Shown: positions 1 through 8,657, counted from the stretch's first letter. The stretch is 64,000 bases of DNA from Natranaerofaba carboxydovora (GCF_022539405.1 NZ_CP054394.1:3159833-3223832), one strand, 5' to 3'. Program-made: numbers and translations. Notes: generated by a model from the sequence alone, not told the origin.

Positions 1-78
1 ACCTTTGAAGGCCTTGGATTTGTAGGTAGAAAAGAAGGTATAATGGCTCAAGCTACGGTTCTTTTGTATAAAAAGTAA
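1..78 (+). CDS. ispF: 2-C-methyl-D-erythritol 2,4-cyclodiphosphate synthase, C-terminal end (partial)
   Basis: Only the last 25 codons are in the window; the reading frame is open from base 1 and stops with TAA at 76-78. The tail (LGFVGRKEGIMAQA, then VLLYKK) matches the conserved C-terminus of IspF, which makes the cyclic diphosphate intermediate of the non-mevalonate isoprenoid pathway. In many Firmicutes ispF precedes gltX, as it does here, which supports the call. The call rests on a short segment plus context. Confidence 0.8.
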   Translation, partial: TFEGLGFVGRKEGIMAQATVLLYKK

Positions 79-93
79 ACGGGATCTGATAGC

Positions 94-122
94 TTGTTAA
101 CAAATAATTGGTTTGTTATAAT
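94..122 (+). promoter_or_regulatory. Promoter for gltX
   Basis: TTGTTA at 94-99 and TATAAT at 117-122 are separated by 17 bases, a good sigma-A arrangement. It lies between the ispF stop and the gltX ribosome site. The TTG of the -35 box is also the first in-frame start codon of the longest gltX reading frame, which argues against that longer start. Confidence 0.65.
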
Positions 123-165
123 CATTTTTATGATTAAACATCTAAATAACCGGGGAGGAATTAAG

Positions 166-1644
166 TTGACAAAGGAAAACAAGCCTGAAAATGTTAGATT
201 AAGATTTGCTCCAAGTCCAACGGGTTCAATACATATTGGTAATATTAGGACGGCTTTATTTAATTGGTTGTATGCTAGAAATATTAATGGGACATATATT
301 TTGCGGATAGAAGATACAGATGTTTCTAGATCAAAAATGGAACATGAAAATACTATATATAAGGAGCTAAAATGGTTAGGGCTTGATTGGGATGAAGGCC
401 CGGAGATTGGTGGAGAACATGGCCCTTATAGACAAAGTGAAAGAAAAGAAATATATATAGAAAATGCAGAAAAATTATTGACTGAGGGAAAAGCTTATGA
501 ATGTATTTGCACAGAAGAGGAATTAGAAGAGCTAAGAGAGGCTCAAAGAAATAGAGGGGAAGTGCCTCGTTATAATGGTAGATGTAAAGAGTTGTCTGAT
601 GAAGAACTAATCGAGTATAAAGAAGAAGGAAGAAAAAGTGTAATTAGATTTGATGTTCCTTCTGGTAAAAAGCTAATTGTTAACGATCTAATTAAGGGTG
701 AAGTTGAATTTGAAAGTGATGGAATAGGTGACTTTATTTTAATAAAAAGCGATGGTATGCCAGCTTATAATTTTGCCTGTGTCATAGATGACTTTTTGAT
801 GAAAATAACTCATGTACTCAGAGGGGAAGACCATCTCTCTAATACACCTCGCCAGGTAATGATTTATGATGCTCTTGGTTTAGAAGCTCCAAACTTTGGT
901 CACCTTTCGTTGATTTTAGGACCTGACAAGTCGAAACTAAGTAAACGTCACGGTGAAACTTTTATTGGTGAATATAGAGAAAAAGGTTTTTTACCAGAAG
1001 CAATGGTAAATTTTCTGGCTTTACTTGGGTGGTCGCCTACGGGGGAAGAAGAACTGTTTAAGCCTGAAGAGATTGTCGAGATTTTTGATATAAATAGAGT
1101 AGCAAAAAGTGCGGCCGTGTTTGATATAGAAAAATTAAAATGGATGAATTCTCATTATATTAAGGAAGCTGACAACAAAAGGCTTTTTGAGTTAGTAAAG
1201 CCTTTTGTTACAAGGGCAGGTATTATGGATGAAAACACAATGGATGATAATTTTGATTGGTTCATAGAAATTATCGAGATTACCAAAGACCAACTCAATC
1301 AACTCTCGGACTTTCCAGAAAAAATAACTATATTTGTGGGAGATGAAGTTGATCTGGAAGAGAACATAAAAGAAGAATTTTTGCAAGATGAAAATAATAT
1401 TAACCTGGTTAGAGAACTAAAAGAAGGTTTTGGTGATTTAGATGAGTGGAGTAGAGAAAACATATCTTCTGTTATAAAATCTGCTGGCAAAAAATTAAAA
1501 CTTAAAGGCAAAAAGCTTTTTATGCCAACACGAATAGCGGTGAGCGGTGAGAAACAAGGCCCTGAACTTGACAGCTTAATATATCTTTTAGGAAAAGAAA
1601 AGGCTTTAAATCGTTTAGAAAGTGTATTAAGCCAGGTGTCATAG
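166..1644 (+). CDS. gltX: Glutamyl-tRNA synthetase
   Basis: Class I aminoacyl-tRNA synthetase that charges tRNA-Glu in the cytoplasm; 492 residues, normal for bacterial GluRS. The HIGH-type motif reads HIGN at residues 23-26, after FAPSPTG, and the KMSKS-type motif reads KLSKR at 257-261. A Cys-x-Cys-x24-Cys set in the first third resembles the zinc site of E. coli GluRS. The start chosen is TTG at 166, seven bases after GGGGAGGAA. The frame continues upstream to 94, but that part overlaps the promoter. It follows ispF and precedes cysS; the serine acetyltransferase gene cysE, often between gltX and cysS, is absent. It could be a non-discriminating enzyme that also charges tRNA-Gln; the sequence does not decide this. 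Confidence 0.96.
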   Translation: MTKENKPENVRLRFAPSPTGSIHIGNIRTALFNWLYARNINGTYILRIEDTDVSRSKMEHENTIYKELKWLGLDWDEGPEIGGEHGPYRQSERKEIYIENAEKLLTEGKAYECICTEEELEELREAQRNRGEVPRYNGRCKELSDEELIEYKEEGRKSVIRFDVPSGKKLIVNDLIKGEVEFESDGIGDFILIKSDGMPAYNFACVIDDFLMKITHVLRGEDHLSNTPRQVMIYDALGLEAPNFGHLSLILGPDKSKLSKRHGETFIGEYREKGFLPEAMVNFLALLGWSPTGEEELFKPEEIVEIFDINRVAKSAAVFDIEKLKWMNSHYIKEADNKRLFELVKPFVTRAGIMDENTMDDNFDWFIEIIEITKDQLNQLSDFPEKITIFVGDEVDLEENIKEEFLQDENNINLVRELKEGFGDLDEWSRENISSVIKSAGKKLKLKGKKLFMPTRIAVSGEKQGPELDSLIYLLGKEKALNRLESVLSQVS

Positions 1645-1653
1645 GGCAAAGAG

Positions 1654-1683
1654 TTGACATGTGATAAATAGTCCGGGTATAAT
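1654..1683 (+). promoter_or_regulatory. Promoter for cysS
   Basis: A perfect -35 TTGACA (1654-1659) and a perfect -10 TATAAT (1678-1683) have an 18-base spacer. About 95 bases follow before the cysS start. That is too short for a T-box leader, and no T-box-like sequence is visible. Confidence 0.75.
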
Positions 1684-1782
1684 GAAAAAAACTTTAAGAG
1701 TCCTGAAAAAAATTCAAATAGATAACTTTAATGCCATAACATTTGATAGAGCTTGGAAGTTTTAAAAGAGGTGAGGGTTTAG

Positions 1783-3207
1783 ATGACAATTAGGCTATTT
1801 AATAGTTTGAAAAGAGAAAAAGAAGTTTTCCAGCCAGTCGAAAAGGATCAAGTGAAAATGTATGTTTGTGGTCCTACAGTGTATGACTATTTTCACGTAG
1901 GTAATGCTAGAGCATTTTTGATTTTTGATGTTATTAGAAGGTATTTTGAATATAAAGGATATAATGTGACCTATGTTCAAAACTTTACAGATATTGAAGA
2001 TAAAATGATAAACCGAGCGAACGAGCTTTCTGTTACTGTTGAAGAATTAGCTGATAAATTTATCGAAGCTTATATTGAGGATGCTAGGGCGATAGGCATT
2101 AAAGATGCGGATTATCAGCCAAGGGCTACATATCACATAGAAGAAATAATTGATTTAATAAACAAGCTGATTGAGAAGGGTTATGCCTATGAATCTAGCG
2201 GGGACGTGTTTTTTGATATTTCAAACTATAAAGAGTATGGAAAGCTGTGTAAGCAGGACCTTGAAGAACTTGAGAGTGGTGCAAGATTATCGGAAGAAGA
2301 AAAAGAAAAAAAGAAAAACTCTCTTGATTTTGTTTTGTGGAAGGCTAATAAGCCTGGAGAGCCTCACTGGGATAGCCCCTGGGGAAAGGGAAGACCGGGA
2401 TGGCACATTGAATGTTCTGCTATGAGTATGAAATATTTGGGAGCTCCTTTTGATATTCATGCTGGCGGTTCTGATTTGACTTTTCCTCACCATGAAAATG
2501 AGATCGCCCAAAGTGAAGGTGCAACGGGCAAAACGTTCTGTAACTATTGGATGCATGTGGGTTATTTGAAGTTTGATGACAAAAAAATGTCTAAGTCATT
2601 AGGAAATTTTATGACTGTGAGAGAATTTAGGAAAAATTATGATCCGAGGATTTTGAGACTATTTCTATTAAGTGCTCATTACAGAAGCCCTCTTAATTAT
2701 ACTGAGGAGCTTTTGGAACAGTCAAAAAGCAGTGTTGAAAGGCTAAATAATTTCTATAATAACTTATTACATGCTAATAAAACTGCTAAAGAGGCAGACA
2801 TAAATGAAGAGGACGAAAAAATAATAAAGCTTATAGATGAGAAAGAAAAAGAGTTTGAAAATGTTATGGATGATGACTTTAATACAGCCGATGCTCTTGC
2901 TTCAGTTTTTACTATTGTTAGAGAAGTAAATTCATATATTACAGGTAAAACACCTAATAAAGTTGTGTTGGATAAAGTTTTAAATAGATTACAAAAGATG
3001 GACCAAGTTTTGGGGTTATTACCTGAGGTGTCGGCCAATGAAGAGATTTTAGATGAAGAGATATGGGAAATGATAGAAAAGCGCCAGACAGCTCGTAAAG
3101 AAAAGGACTTTGCTACTGCTGATGCTATAAGAGATGAATTAAAAGAAAAAGGAATTTTAATAGAAGACACTCCACAGGGAGTGCGCTGGAAGAGGGATAG
3201 CGGTTAA
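1783..3207 (+). CDS. cysS: Cysteinyl-tRNA synthetase
   Basis: Charges tRNA-Cys; 474 residues, typical length. The zinc-binding Cys29 lies in CGPTVYD, the HIGH motif reads HVGN at 38-41, and KMSKS is at 268-272. The other zinc ligands are in WHIECSAM and in the HHENE segment. The C-terminal anticodon-binding region ends in the usual ADAIRDEL motif. The ATG start has GAGGTGAGGG upstream. Its TAA stop shares a base with the ATG of mrnC, so the two are translationally coupled. Confidence 0.97.
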   Translation: MTIRLFNSLKREKEVFQPVEKDQVKMYVCGPTVYDYFHVGNARAFLIFDVIRRYFEYKGYNVTYVQNFTDIEDKMINRANELSVTVEELADKFIEAYIEDARAIGIKDADYQPRATYHIEEIIDLINKLIEKGYAYESSGDVFFDISNYKEYGKLCKQDLEELESGARLSEEEKEKKKNSLDFVLWKANKPGEPHWDSPWGKGRPGWHIECSAMSMKYLGAPFDIHAGGSDLTFPHHENEIAQSEGATGKTFCNYWMHVGYLKFDDKKMSKSLGNFMTVREFRKNYDPRILRLFLLSAHYRSPLNYTEELLEQSKSSVERLNNFYNNLLHANKTAKEADINEEDEKIIKLIDEKEKEFENVMDDDFNTADALASVFTIVREVNSYITGKTPNKVVLDKVLNRLQKMDQVLGLLPEVSANEEILDEEIWEMIEKRQTARKEKDFATADAIRDELKEKGILIEDTPQGVRWKRDSG

Positions 3208-3611
3208 TGCTAAAAAATATGACTTTTTTAGATGAGAAAAAGGCTGGCCAACTTCCGGTATTAAACCTCGCCTATATTGGTGACGCAGTGTACGAGCTTT
3301 TGATAAGAGAATATCTGCTAAAAAAAGAAAATGTAAAAGTTAAAAACATGCATCAAAAAACTGTTGAGATAGTTAGGGCAGAGGCTCAAGCAAAGGCTTT
3401 AAATGAGATAGACTCACATTTAGATAAAAGTGAGTCTTCGATCGTAAGGCGTGCAAGAAATACTAAAATAAACAACCCTCCAAAAAGTGTTGAATTAGCA
3501 GACTATAGGAGAGCTACGGCTTTAGAAGCTCTTTTTGGTTACTTGTATCTTTCAAATAATTTTGAGAGGCTTTTAGAATTATTTGATTTGATCAAAATTA
3601 AACAAAATTAA
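3207..3611 (+). CDS. mrnC: Mini-ribonuclease III
   Basis: Small RNase III catalytic domain without the double-stranded RNA-binding domain; 134 residues, the usual MrnC length. In Bacillus the enzyme trims the 23S rRNA precursor ends. The NLAYIGDAVYELLIREYL segment near the N-terminus is the catalytic signature with acidic metal ligands, and DYRRATALEALFGYLYL carries the second acidic cluster. The gene overlaps the cysS stop by one base. MrnC between cysS and the rlmB (SpoU) methyltransferase gene is the common Firmicutes order; here thyX and a repeat element are inserted. Confidence 0.92.
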   Translation: MLKNMTFLDEKKAGQLPVLNLAYIGDAVYELLIREYLLKKENVKVKNMHQKTVEIVRAEAQAKALNEIDSHLDKSESSIVRRARNTKINNPPKSVELADYRRATALEALFGYLYLSNNFERLLELFDLIKIKQN

Positions 3612-3621
3612 ATAATAAAAA

Positions 3622-3754
3622 TTGATTCTGGTGCAAAAAGTCATATGAGCAAAGCTTTGTTTTTATTTATAATTACATCTTGACGAGTTTTAGATGTATC
3701 AATTAAAAACACTTTACTTATGTGATGTGAATAGACTTTTTGCACCAGAATCAA
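3622..3754. repeat. Palindromic repeat element, copy 1 (MITE-like)
   Basis: A 21-base perfect inverted repeat (3622-3642 and 3734-3754; inner part GGTGCAAAAAGTC) bounds about 133 bases of AT-rich sequence. The interior is also imperfectly palindromic, pairing around 3677-3700 through ACATCT and AGATGT with a short loop. If the ends are set at GATTCTGG and CCAGAATC (3624-3752), the element is flanked by AAAATT on both sides (3618-3623, 3753-3758), a possible 6-base target duplication, though chance is likely in such AT-rich DNA. The reverse complement matches the outer parts of the element at 44638-44853. There is no coding sequence. It sits between mrnC and thyX, two genes in the same direction. 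Confidence 0.8.
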
Positions 3755-3812
3755 AATTTAGTTTAGCATGAAATTATTTTGACAAAATAATATTTAAGGG
3801 AGAGATTATTTT

Positions 3813-4490
3813 ATGGAAGTTTCGCTAATTAAACATACACCCGATCCTGATCGGACTGTAGCTGCCGGGGCGCGTCTTTGTTATTCTAGTAGCAATGTTG
3901 ATGAAATATATAATGATATGGATGAACAAGAGGTAAAAAAATTAATTAATATGTTAAAAAAAGTTGGCCACACTTCACCTATAGAGCACATAAGCTTTAC
4001 TTTTGGAATTGAAGGCATAAGCAGAGCTCTTTCACATCAACTTGTAAGACATCGGATTGCAAGTTATACACAAAAGTCACAGAGATATGTCTCTGAAGAA
4101 GGCTTCTGCTACATAACCCCTCCTACAATAAATGAAAGTGATGAAGCTAAAAAGATCTACGAAGAAACTATGCAAATGCTACAGGAAAACTATAACAAAC
4201 TTTGTGAAAAAGTACCTAAAGAGGATGCCAGATATATACTTCCAAACTCCTGTGAAACAAAACTAGTAGCTACCTTTAATGCTAGGAGTTTAATCAACTT
4301 TTTCCAGCTTAGATGCTGCTTTAGGGCACAATGGGAAATTAGAGAACTTGCATGGAGAATGCTTGAAAAAGTTAAAGAGGTAAGCCCGTATGTATTTGAG
4401 GATGTTGGGGCTGAGTGTGATATGACTAAACGATGTACTGAAGGTAAGAAAAGCTGTGGCCGTTATAAAATTTTAGTAGAAAAAGATTAA
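3813..4490 (+). CDS. thyX: FAD-dependent thymidylate synthase
   Basis: Makes dTMP from dUMP with methylene-tetrahydrofolate and reduced flavin; an alternative to ThyA. 225 residues, normal. The ThyX signature RHRx7S is present at residues 79-89 (RHR 79-81, Ser89) followed by Gln-Arg. No thyA is seen in the window. The ATG follows AAGGGAGAGA. The gene sits inside the usual mrnC-rlmB interval, downstream of the palindromic repeat. The C-terminus carries two extra cysteines near KRCTEGKKSCGRY, common in clostridial ThyX. Confidence 0.96.
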   Translation: MEVSLIKHTPDPDRTVAAGARLCYSSSNVDEIYNDMDEQEVKKLINMLKKVGHTSPIEHISFTFGIEGISRALSHQLVRHRIASYTQKSQRYVSEEGFCYITPPTINESDEAKKIYEETMQMLQENYNKLCEKVPKEDARYILPNSCETKLVATFNARSLINFFQLRCCFRAQWEIRELAWRMLEKVKEVSPYVFEDVGAECDMTKRCTEGKKSCGRYKILVEKD

Positions 4491-4507
4491 AACGGAGGAA
4501 ATGTGTA

Positions 4508-5242
4508 GTGTCACAAACTATAATATATGGTAAAAATCCTGTTGTAGAAGCAATTAAAGCTGGAAGAAAAATACATAAAATAGAAATAGTTGGAACTGAA
4601 AAAGGAAAGTTTTTTGAAGAAGTAAGTGGTTTAGCAAAAGAAAATAAAATTCCTTTGGAAACAATTGATAAAAAAACCCTGGTAAAGAAAGTAGACACTA
4701 ATGAGCATCAGGGTGTTGTTGCTTTTGTGGAACCATATAACTTTGTATCTGTAAATGAAATTTTGGAGTATGCAAAAGGAAAGAGCGAACAGCCCTTAAT
4801 AATAATATTAGATCATGTGAAAGACCCTCAAAACCTTGGCGGAATAATTAGGACTGCTGAAGCTGTAGGTGCTCATGGTATTATAATACCAAAAGACCGG
4901 GCTGCTGGTATTACTCCTGCAGTATTTAAGGCTTCTAGTGGCGCTTTAGAGCATGTAAAAGTAGCAAAGGTTAGTAATATTTCTAGAACTATAAATGAAC
5001 TGCAAAAAAAGTGGATTTGGGTAATTGGTTGTGAAAGTGAAGGAGCAGAAAATTATTTTGATGTAAAATATGATACGCCTCTCACTATGGTATTAGGTAG
5101 TGAAGGAGAAGGCCTAAGTAATTTGGTCAAGAAAAACTGCGATTTTTTAGTGAAAATACCAATGTATGGAAATGTAAACTCGCTAAACGTATCTACTGCT
5201 GGTAGTATTATACTATACGAAATAGTAAAACAAAGAATGTGA
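4508..5242 (+). CDS. rlmB: 23S rRNA (guanosine-2'-O-)-methyltransferase, SpoU family
   Basis: SpoU/TrmH-type methyltransferase, 244 residues. An N-terminal substrate-binding domain (about 1-75, starting IIYGKNPVVEAIKAG) is followed by the knotted catalytic domain. The three SpoU motifs are visible: DPQNLGGIIRTAEA, VLGSEGEGLS and NVSTAGSIILYE. In Firmicutes this gene (yacO) follows mrnC and precedes yacP. The start is GTG at 4508, eight bases after GGAGGAAATG. Substrate assignment to G2251 of 23S rRNA is by family, not shown here. Confidence 0.9.
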   Translation: MSQTIIYGKNPVVEAIKAGRKIHKIEIVGTEKGKFFEEVSGLAKENKIPLETIDKKTLVKKVDTNEHQGVVAFVEPYNFVSVNEILEYAKGKSEQPLIIILDHVKDPQNLGGIIRTAEAVGAHGIIIPKDRAAGITPAVFKASSGALEHVKVAKVSNISRTINELQKKWIWVIGCESEGAENYFDVKYDTPLTMVLGSEGEGLSNLVKKNCDFLVKIPMYGNVNSLNVSTAGSIILYEIVKQRM

Positions 5243-5282
5243 TATAAAGGAACAAACGTAGGTTTTGATCGGAGTGTTGGTT

Positions 5283-5807
5283 TTGGGTAAATACTTGATA
5301 GTGGACGGCTATAATATTATAAATGCCTGGCAGGATTTAAAGTCAATGGCTAAAGATAATCTAGAATTTAGCCGACAGTCGCTAATAGAAACCCTTTCCG
5401 AGTGTAAGAAAGTATTATGGGAAGAAATAATTGTAGTTTTTGATGCTTACCATCAAAAAGATAGCAAAGGAAGTAAAGAAAAAATTGATGGAATTGTGGT
5501 TATTTATACAAAAGAAGGTGTAACTGCTGATAGGGTTATCGAATCACTTGTCTATGATCTCGACAAAGAGAATAAAGTAGAAGTTGCAACTTCCGACTGG
5601 CAGGAACAGAGGATTGTTCTTGGTAAGGGTGCTATAAGATTATCTGCAAGAGAGTTACTAAATCACATAGAACATTACAAAAAAAACTTAAGAAAAGATT
5701 TTCTAGAAAAGGAAAAGTTAAAAAAAAATAAAAATACCCTGGGCAATACTGTTAACTGCGATATACTTGAAAAATTAGAAAAATTAAGAAAAAGAAAGGA
5801 GGGTTAG
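5283..5807 (+). CDS. yacP: NYN-domain endoribonuclease, YacP/Rae1 family
   Basis: PIN-like NYN domain protein of 174 residues. The Bacillus subtilis homologue Rae1 cleaves mRNA in the ribosomal A site. The diagnostic start YLIVDGYNIINAW holds the first catalytic Asp; further acidic residues are in VVFDAYH and in the TADRVIE and VATSD segments. The C-terminus is lysine-rich. The frame extends up to a TTG at 5265, but the TTG at 5283 lies eight bases after CGGAG and gives the family N-terminus, so it was chosen. The order rlmB-yacP-sigH is conserved in Firmicutes. Confidence 0.88.
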   Translation: MGKYLIVDGYNIINAWQDLKSMAKDNLEFSRQSLIETLSECKKVLWEEIIVVFDAYHQKDSKGSKEKIDGIVVIYTKEGVTADRVIESLVYDLDKENKVEVATSDWQEQRIVLGKGAIRLSARELLNHIEHYKKNLRKDFLEKEKLKKNKNTLGNTVNCDILEKLEKLRKRKEG

Positions 5808-5864
5808 AATTCAAAAAAAAGTATAATATGGGTTGTTTTACTTTAATTAAAGTTTTTCCTTTCC

Positions 5865-5894
5865 TTGACTGTTAATTTGATATTAAGGTATAAT
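5865..5894 (+). promoter_or_regulatory. Promoter for sigH
   Basis: TTGACT (5865-5870), an 18-base spacer and TATAAT (5889-5894), about 70 bases before the sigH start. It is a sigma-A type promoter; no AbrB site or sigma-H autoregulatory site could be recognised. Confidence 0.65.
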
Positions 5895-5964
5895 TACGTT
5901 GTGGTGGGACGGGGATTTACGTTTTTTTATTTGCTCCTAAAATTATAGGGTGGAGGCGATGCTT

Positions 5965-6603
5965 GTGAGTCAAAGCGCCCAAGAATTATATGACAAGTAT
6001 GATCTTATGGACGATGAGGAAATTGCTTGGGAGGCCAGGGAAGGTAACTATGAAGCGTTAGAATTTTTGATCGGCAAGTACAAAAACTTTGTTAGAGCTA
6101 AAGCAAGATCATACTTTTTAATTGGTGCTGATAGGGAAGATATTATTCAAGAAGGCATGATTGGGCTTTATAAGGCCATTAGGGATTTTCGTGGGGACAA
6201 GCTATCGTCTTTTAAAGCTTTTGCGGAACTATGTATAACTCGTCAAATTATAACAGCAATTAAGACAGCAACAAGACAAAAGCATATTCCCCTAAATTCA
6301 TACGTATCTTTAGATAAACCAATTTATGATGAAGATTCCGACAGAACTTTATTGGACGTTATCTCTGGAATAAGAATTACAGATCCCGAAGACTTAATGG
6401 TTAACCGAGAAGAGTACAGTGATATAGAACTCAAAATGAGTGAAATACTAAGTTCTCTTGAATGGAAAGTATTAATGCTATATCTAGAAGGGAAAAGTTA
6501 CCAAGAAATAGCTGTTGAGTTAAATAGGCATATAAAGTCCATTGACAACGCACTCCAGAGAGTAAAAAGAAAACTAGAAAGGTATTTGAAAAAAAGAGAA
6601 TAA
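5965..6603 (+). CDS. sigH: RNA polymerase sigma factor, SigH (sigma-30) type
   Basis: Sigma-70 family factor of 212 residues. Region 2 is seen as AREGNYEALEFLIGKYKNFVRAKARSY... with the GADREDIIQEGMIGLYKAIRDF core; region 4 is the C-terminal helix-turn-helix ending in YQEIAVELNRHIKSIDNAL. The AREG...IGKYK start and its position after yacP match SigH of spore-forming and related Firmicutes, where it directs post-exponential and early sporulation genes. The GTG at 5965 is eight bases after GGTGGAGG; ATG at 5959 and GTG at 5950 are in frame but too close to that site. Presence of sigH does not prove sporulation. Confidence 0.92.
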   Translation: MSQSAQELYDKYDLMDDEEIAWEAREGNYEALEFLIGKYKNFVRAKARSYFLIGADREDIIQEGMIGLYKAIRDFRGDKLSSFKAFAELCITRQIITAIKTATRQKHIPLNSYVSLDKPIYDEDSDRTLLDVISGIRITDPEDLMVNREEYSDIELKMSEILSSLEWKVLMLYLEGKSYQEIAVELNRHIKSIDNALQRVKRKLERYLKKRE

Positions 6604-6684
6604 ATAGAATAACAAAGTCCTTTGCACTAAATAATAATTAATAAGTTTGTAAAAAAGTATCGGGAAATTTATTAAATTAATATG

Positions 6685-6713
6685 TTGACTTTTTTCTAAT
6701 TAAGAGGTATAAT
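6685..6713 (+). promoter_or_regulatory. Promoter of the tRNA cluster
   Basis: TTGACT (6685-6690), 17-base spacer, TATAAT (6708-6713), 21 bases before the first tRNA. All four intact tRNAs and the degenerate one follow without another clear promoter. Confidence 0.7.
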
Positions 6714-6734
6714 GACACCTGCTCCTAGAGCAAT

Positions 6735-6822
6735 GGAGAGGTACCCGAGTCTGGTCAAAGGGGGCAGACTGTAAATCTGCTGGCGTAAGCCTTCGAAGGT
6801 TCGAATCCTTCCCTCTCCACCA
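6735..6822 (+). tRNA. tRNA-Tyr (GTA)
   Basis: Class II tRNA of 88 bases with encoded CCA. The acceptor arms GGAGAGG and CCTCTCC pair fully. The anticodon GTA is at 6771-6773 within GACTGTAAATC, followed by a long variable arm and the T-arm GGTTCGAATCC. Confidence 0.96.
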
Positions 6823-6825
6823 GGA

Positions 6826-6899
6826 TGCAGTATAGCTAGGTAGTAGAGCCCTGGCCTTCCAAGCCAATCGTGTGGGTTCGATTCTCATCGACCGATCTG
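6826..6899 (+). pseudogene. Degenerate tRNA-Gly (TCC), probable tRNA pseudogene
   Basis: The interior is clearly a tRNA-Gly: the D-arm AGCTAGGTAGTAGAGC, an anticodon loop CTTCCAA with TCC at 6858-6860, and a T-arm GTGGGTTCGATTCTCAT. However, the acceptor arms do not pair (5' TGCAGTA against 3' CGACCGA), the anticodon stem loses its outermost pair, and the 3' end reads CTG where the four intact neighbours encode CCA. It lies three bases after tRNA-Tyr. It could be a recombined 5' end or a dead copy; a functional glycine tRNA elsewhere is expected. Confidence 0.75.
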
Positions 6900-6932
6900 G
6901 GCTTTGCAGAGGAATAAAAGCATTAGATATGA

Positions 6933-7010
<78 letters not shown>

Positions 7011-7013
7011 CAT

Positions 7014-7091
7014 GCTCACGTAGCTCAGCTAGGTTAGAGCGCATCCTTGGTAAGGATGAGGCCACCGGTTCAAATCCGGTCGTGAGCTCCA
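7014..7091 (+). tRNA. tRNA-Thr (GGT)
   Basis: 78 bases with encoded CCA. The acceptor arms GCTCACG and CGTGAGC pair fully; the anticodon GGT is at 7049-7051 in a TTGGTAA loop closed by CATCC/GGATG. Confidence 0.95.
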
Positions 7092-7103
7092 GCTCTAACA
7101 ATT

Positions 7104-7180
7104 GGCGGCGTAGCTCAGGTGGCTAGAGCATGCGGTTCATACCCGCAGTGTCCGGGGTTCGACTCCCTGCGCCGCCACCA
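7104..7180 (+). tRNA. tRNA-Met, elongator (CAT)
   Basis: 77 bases with encoded CCA. The acceptor arms GGCGGCG and CGCCGCC pair fully; anticodon CAT is at 7138-7140. The full C1 pairing and body sequence fit elongator Met. A CAT tRNA could instead be a lysidine-modified Ile tRNA, but the sequence looks like Met. Confidence 0.92.
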
Positions 7181-7188
7181 TTTACATA

Positions 7189-7226
7189 GAAATAATATAA
7201 CTAAATCGAAATAATATAACTAAATC
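7189..7226 (+). repeat. Two tandem copies of a 19-base repeat
   Basis: GAAATAATATAACTAAATC occurs at 7189-7207 and again at 7208-7226 without mismatch, just after the last tRNA. The rest of the gap to tuf (7227-7424) is AT-rich. It holds a T8 run near 7245 and a possible leader hairpin (ACAAGC / GCTTGT around 7337-7360), but no clear terminator or gene. Confidence 0.8.
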
Positions 7227-7424
7227 ATAGTAGTATAGCATAAATTTTTTTTGTTTTTAAAGGCCTTTATGCCATTTGTTTAGAAATATAGGGTATATGG
7301 AAAAGGCAGGTTGAGCAAAATACATATTTATACGAAACAAGCTTCTCCTGCATCGGCTTGTAGTATTGTAATTTTATGAAGTGCTTTTTAGTCAAATAAA
7401 TTTAATAATAGGGAGGTTAGGAGC

Positions 7425-8627
7425 ATGGCGAAGCAAAAATTTGAAAGGACAAAACCGCACGTAAATATAGGTACAATAGGTCACGTAGACCACGGAAAGA
7501 CGACATTGACGGCAGCGATAACCAAGGTTTTATCATCCGCAGGAAGTACAGAGGTAAAAGCCTTTGATGAGATCGATAGGGCGCCAGAGGAGAAAGAAAG
7601 AGGAATAACCATAAGTACAGCTCACGTGGAGTATGAATCAGACAATCGTCACTATGCCCACGTAGACTGTCCAGGTCACGCGGACTATGTAAAGAACATG
7701 ATCACAGGTGCAGCACAGATGGACGGTTCAGTAATGGTGGTAAGTGCGGCAGACGGTCCGATGCCTCAGACAAGAGAGCATATTCTACTATCCCGTCAGG
7801 TAGGGGTACCATATATAGTAGTATTCTTGAACAAGGCAGACATGGTAGATGACGAAGAACTACTAGAACTAGTAGAGATGGAAGTAAGAGACCTACTAAG
7901 CGAGTATGACTTTGATGGAGACGAGGCTCCTGTGATAACAGGCTCAGCACTTCAGGCATTAGAATGTGGATGCGGTAGCCGTGACTGTGAAGCATGCGGT
8001 CCTATACTAGAACTGATAGATGCAATAGACGAGTATATTCCTACGCCAGAGCGTGACACAGATAAGCCATTCTTGATGCCAATAGAGGATATATTCAGCA
8101 TAACTGGACGTGGCACAGTGGCTACAGGCAGAGTAGAAAGAGGCAAAGTAAACGTAGGAGATGAGATAGAGATAGTAGGAATGTCAGACCGTCCAAAGAA
8201 GACGGTAGCAACTGGAGTAGAGATGTTTAGGAAGCAGATGGACTATGCAGAAGCAGGAGACAACATTGGGGCACTGATGAGAGGTATAGATAAAGAACAA
8301 GTAGAGCGTGGTCAGGTATTAGCGAAGCCAGGAAGCATTAAGCCACATACACACTTTAAGGCAGAGGTTTATGTCTTGAAGAAAGAAGAGGGAGGTCGTC
8401 ATACGCCGTTTTTCACGGGTTATCGTCCTCAGTTCTACTTCAGGACGACAGACGTTACCGGAGTAGTGGACCTGCCAGAGGGTGTAGAGATGGTGATGCC
8501 TGGAGACAACGTAGAGATGGAGATAAAGCTAATAACTCCAATAGCTATCGAAGAGGGGCTGAGATTTGCTATTCGTGAAGGTGGCCGCACAGTTGGTGCA
8601 GGAGTAGTTGCTAGTATTATAGAGTAA
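7425..8627 (+). CDS. tuf: Elongation factor Tu, copy 1
   Basis: GTPase that delivers aminoacyl-tRNA to the ribosome; 400 residues. G1 is GHVDHGKTT near residues 19-27, G3 is DCPGHADY, G4 is NKADM; domains 2 and 3 follow and end in [10 protein letters not shown]. An insert in domain 1 around residues 180-195 reads [13 protein letters not shown], giving four closely spaced cysteines. The protein is identical to copy 2 at 23547-24749, and the DNA differs at about ten silent positions. The ATG follows GGGAGGTTAGGAGC. This copy lies upstream of rpmG-secE-nusG, separate from the str-type group that holds copy 2. Confidence 0.98.
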   Translation: MAKQKFERTKPHVNIGTIGHVDHGKTTLTAAITKVLSSAGSTEVKAFDEIDRAPEEKERGITISTAHVEYESDNRHYAHVDCPGHADYVKNMITGAAQMDGSVMVVSAADGPMPQTREHILLSRQVGVPYIVVFLNKADMVDDEELLELVEMEVRDLLSEYDFDGDEAPVITGSALQALECGCGSRDCEACGPILELIDAIDEYIPTPERDTDKPFLMPIEDIFSITGRGTVATGRVERGKVNVGDEIEIVGMSDRPKKTVATGVEMFRKQMDYAEAGDNIGALMRGIDKEQVERGQVLAKPGSIKPHTHFKAEVYVLKKEEGGRHTPFFTGYRPQFYFRTTDVTGVVDLPEGVEMVMPGDNVEMEIKLITPIAIEEGLRFAIREGGRTVGAGVVASIIE

Positions 8628-8657
8628 AAACTACTTGTTAATTATTAAGAAATAACT

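Noticed and set aside
94-165. 24-codon N-terminal extension of gltX
   Set aside because: It would start in the -35 box and include the -10 box and the ribosome site of the shorter, conserved start.
1650-1782. Possible T-box leader before cysS
   Set aside because: The leader is about 95 bases, too short, and has no recognisable T-box sequence or specifier loop.
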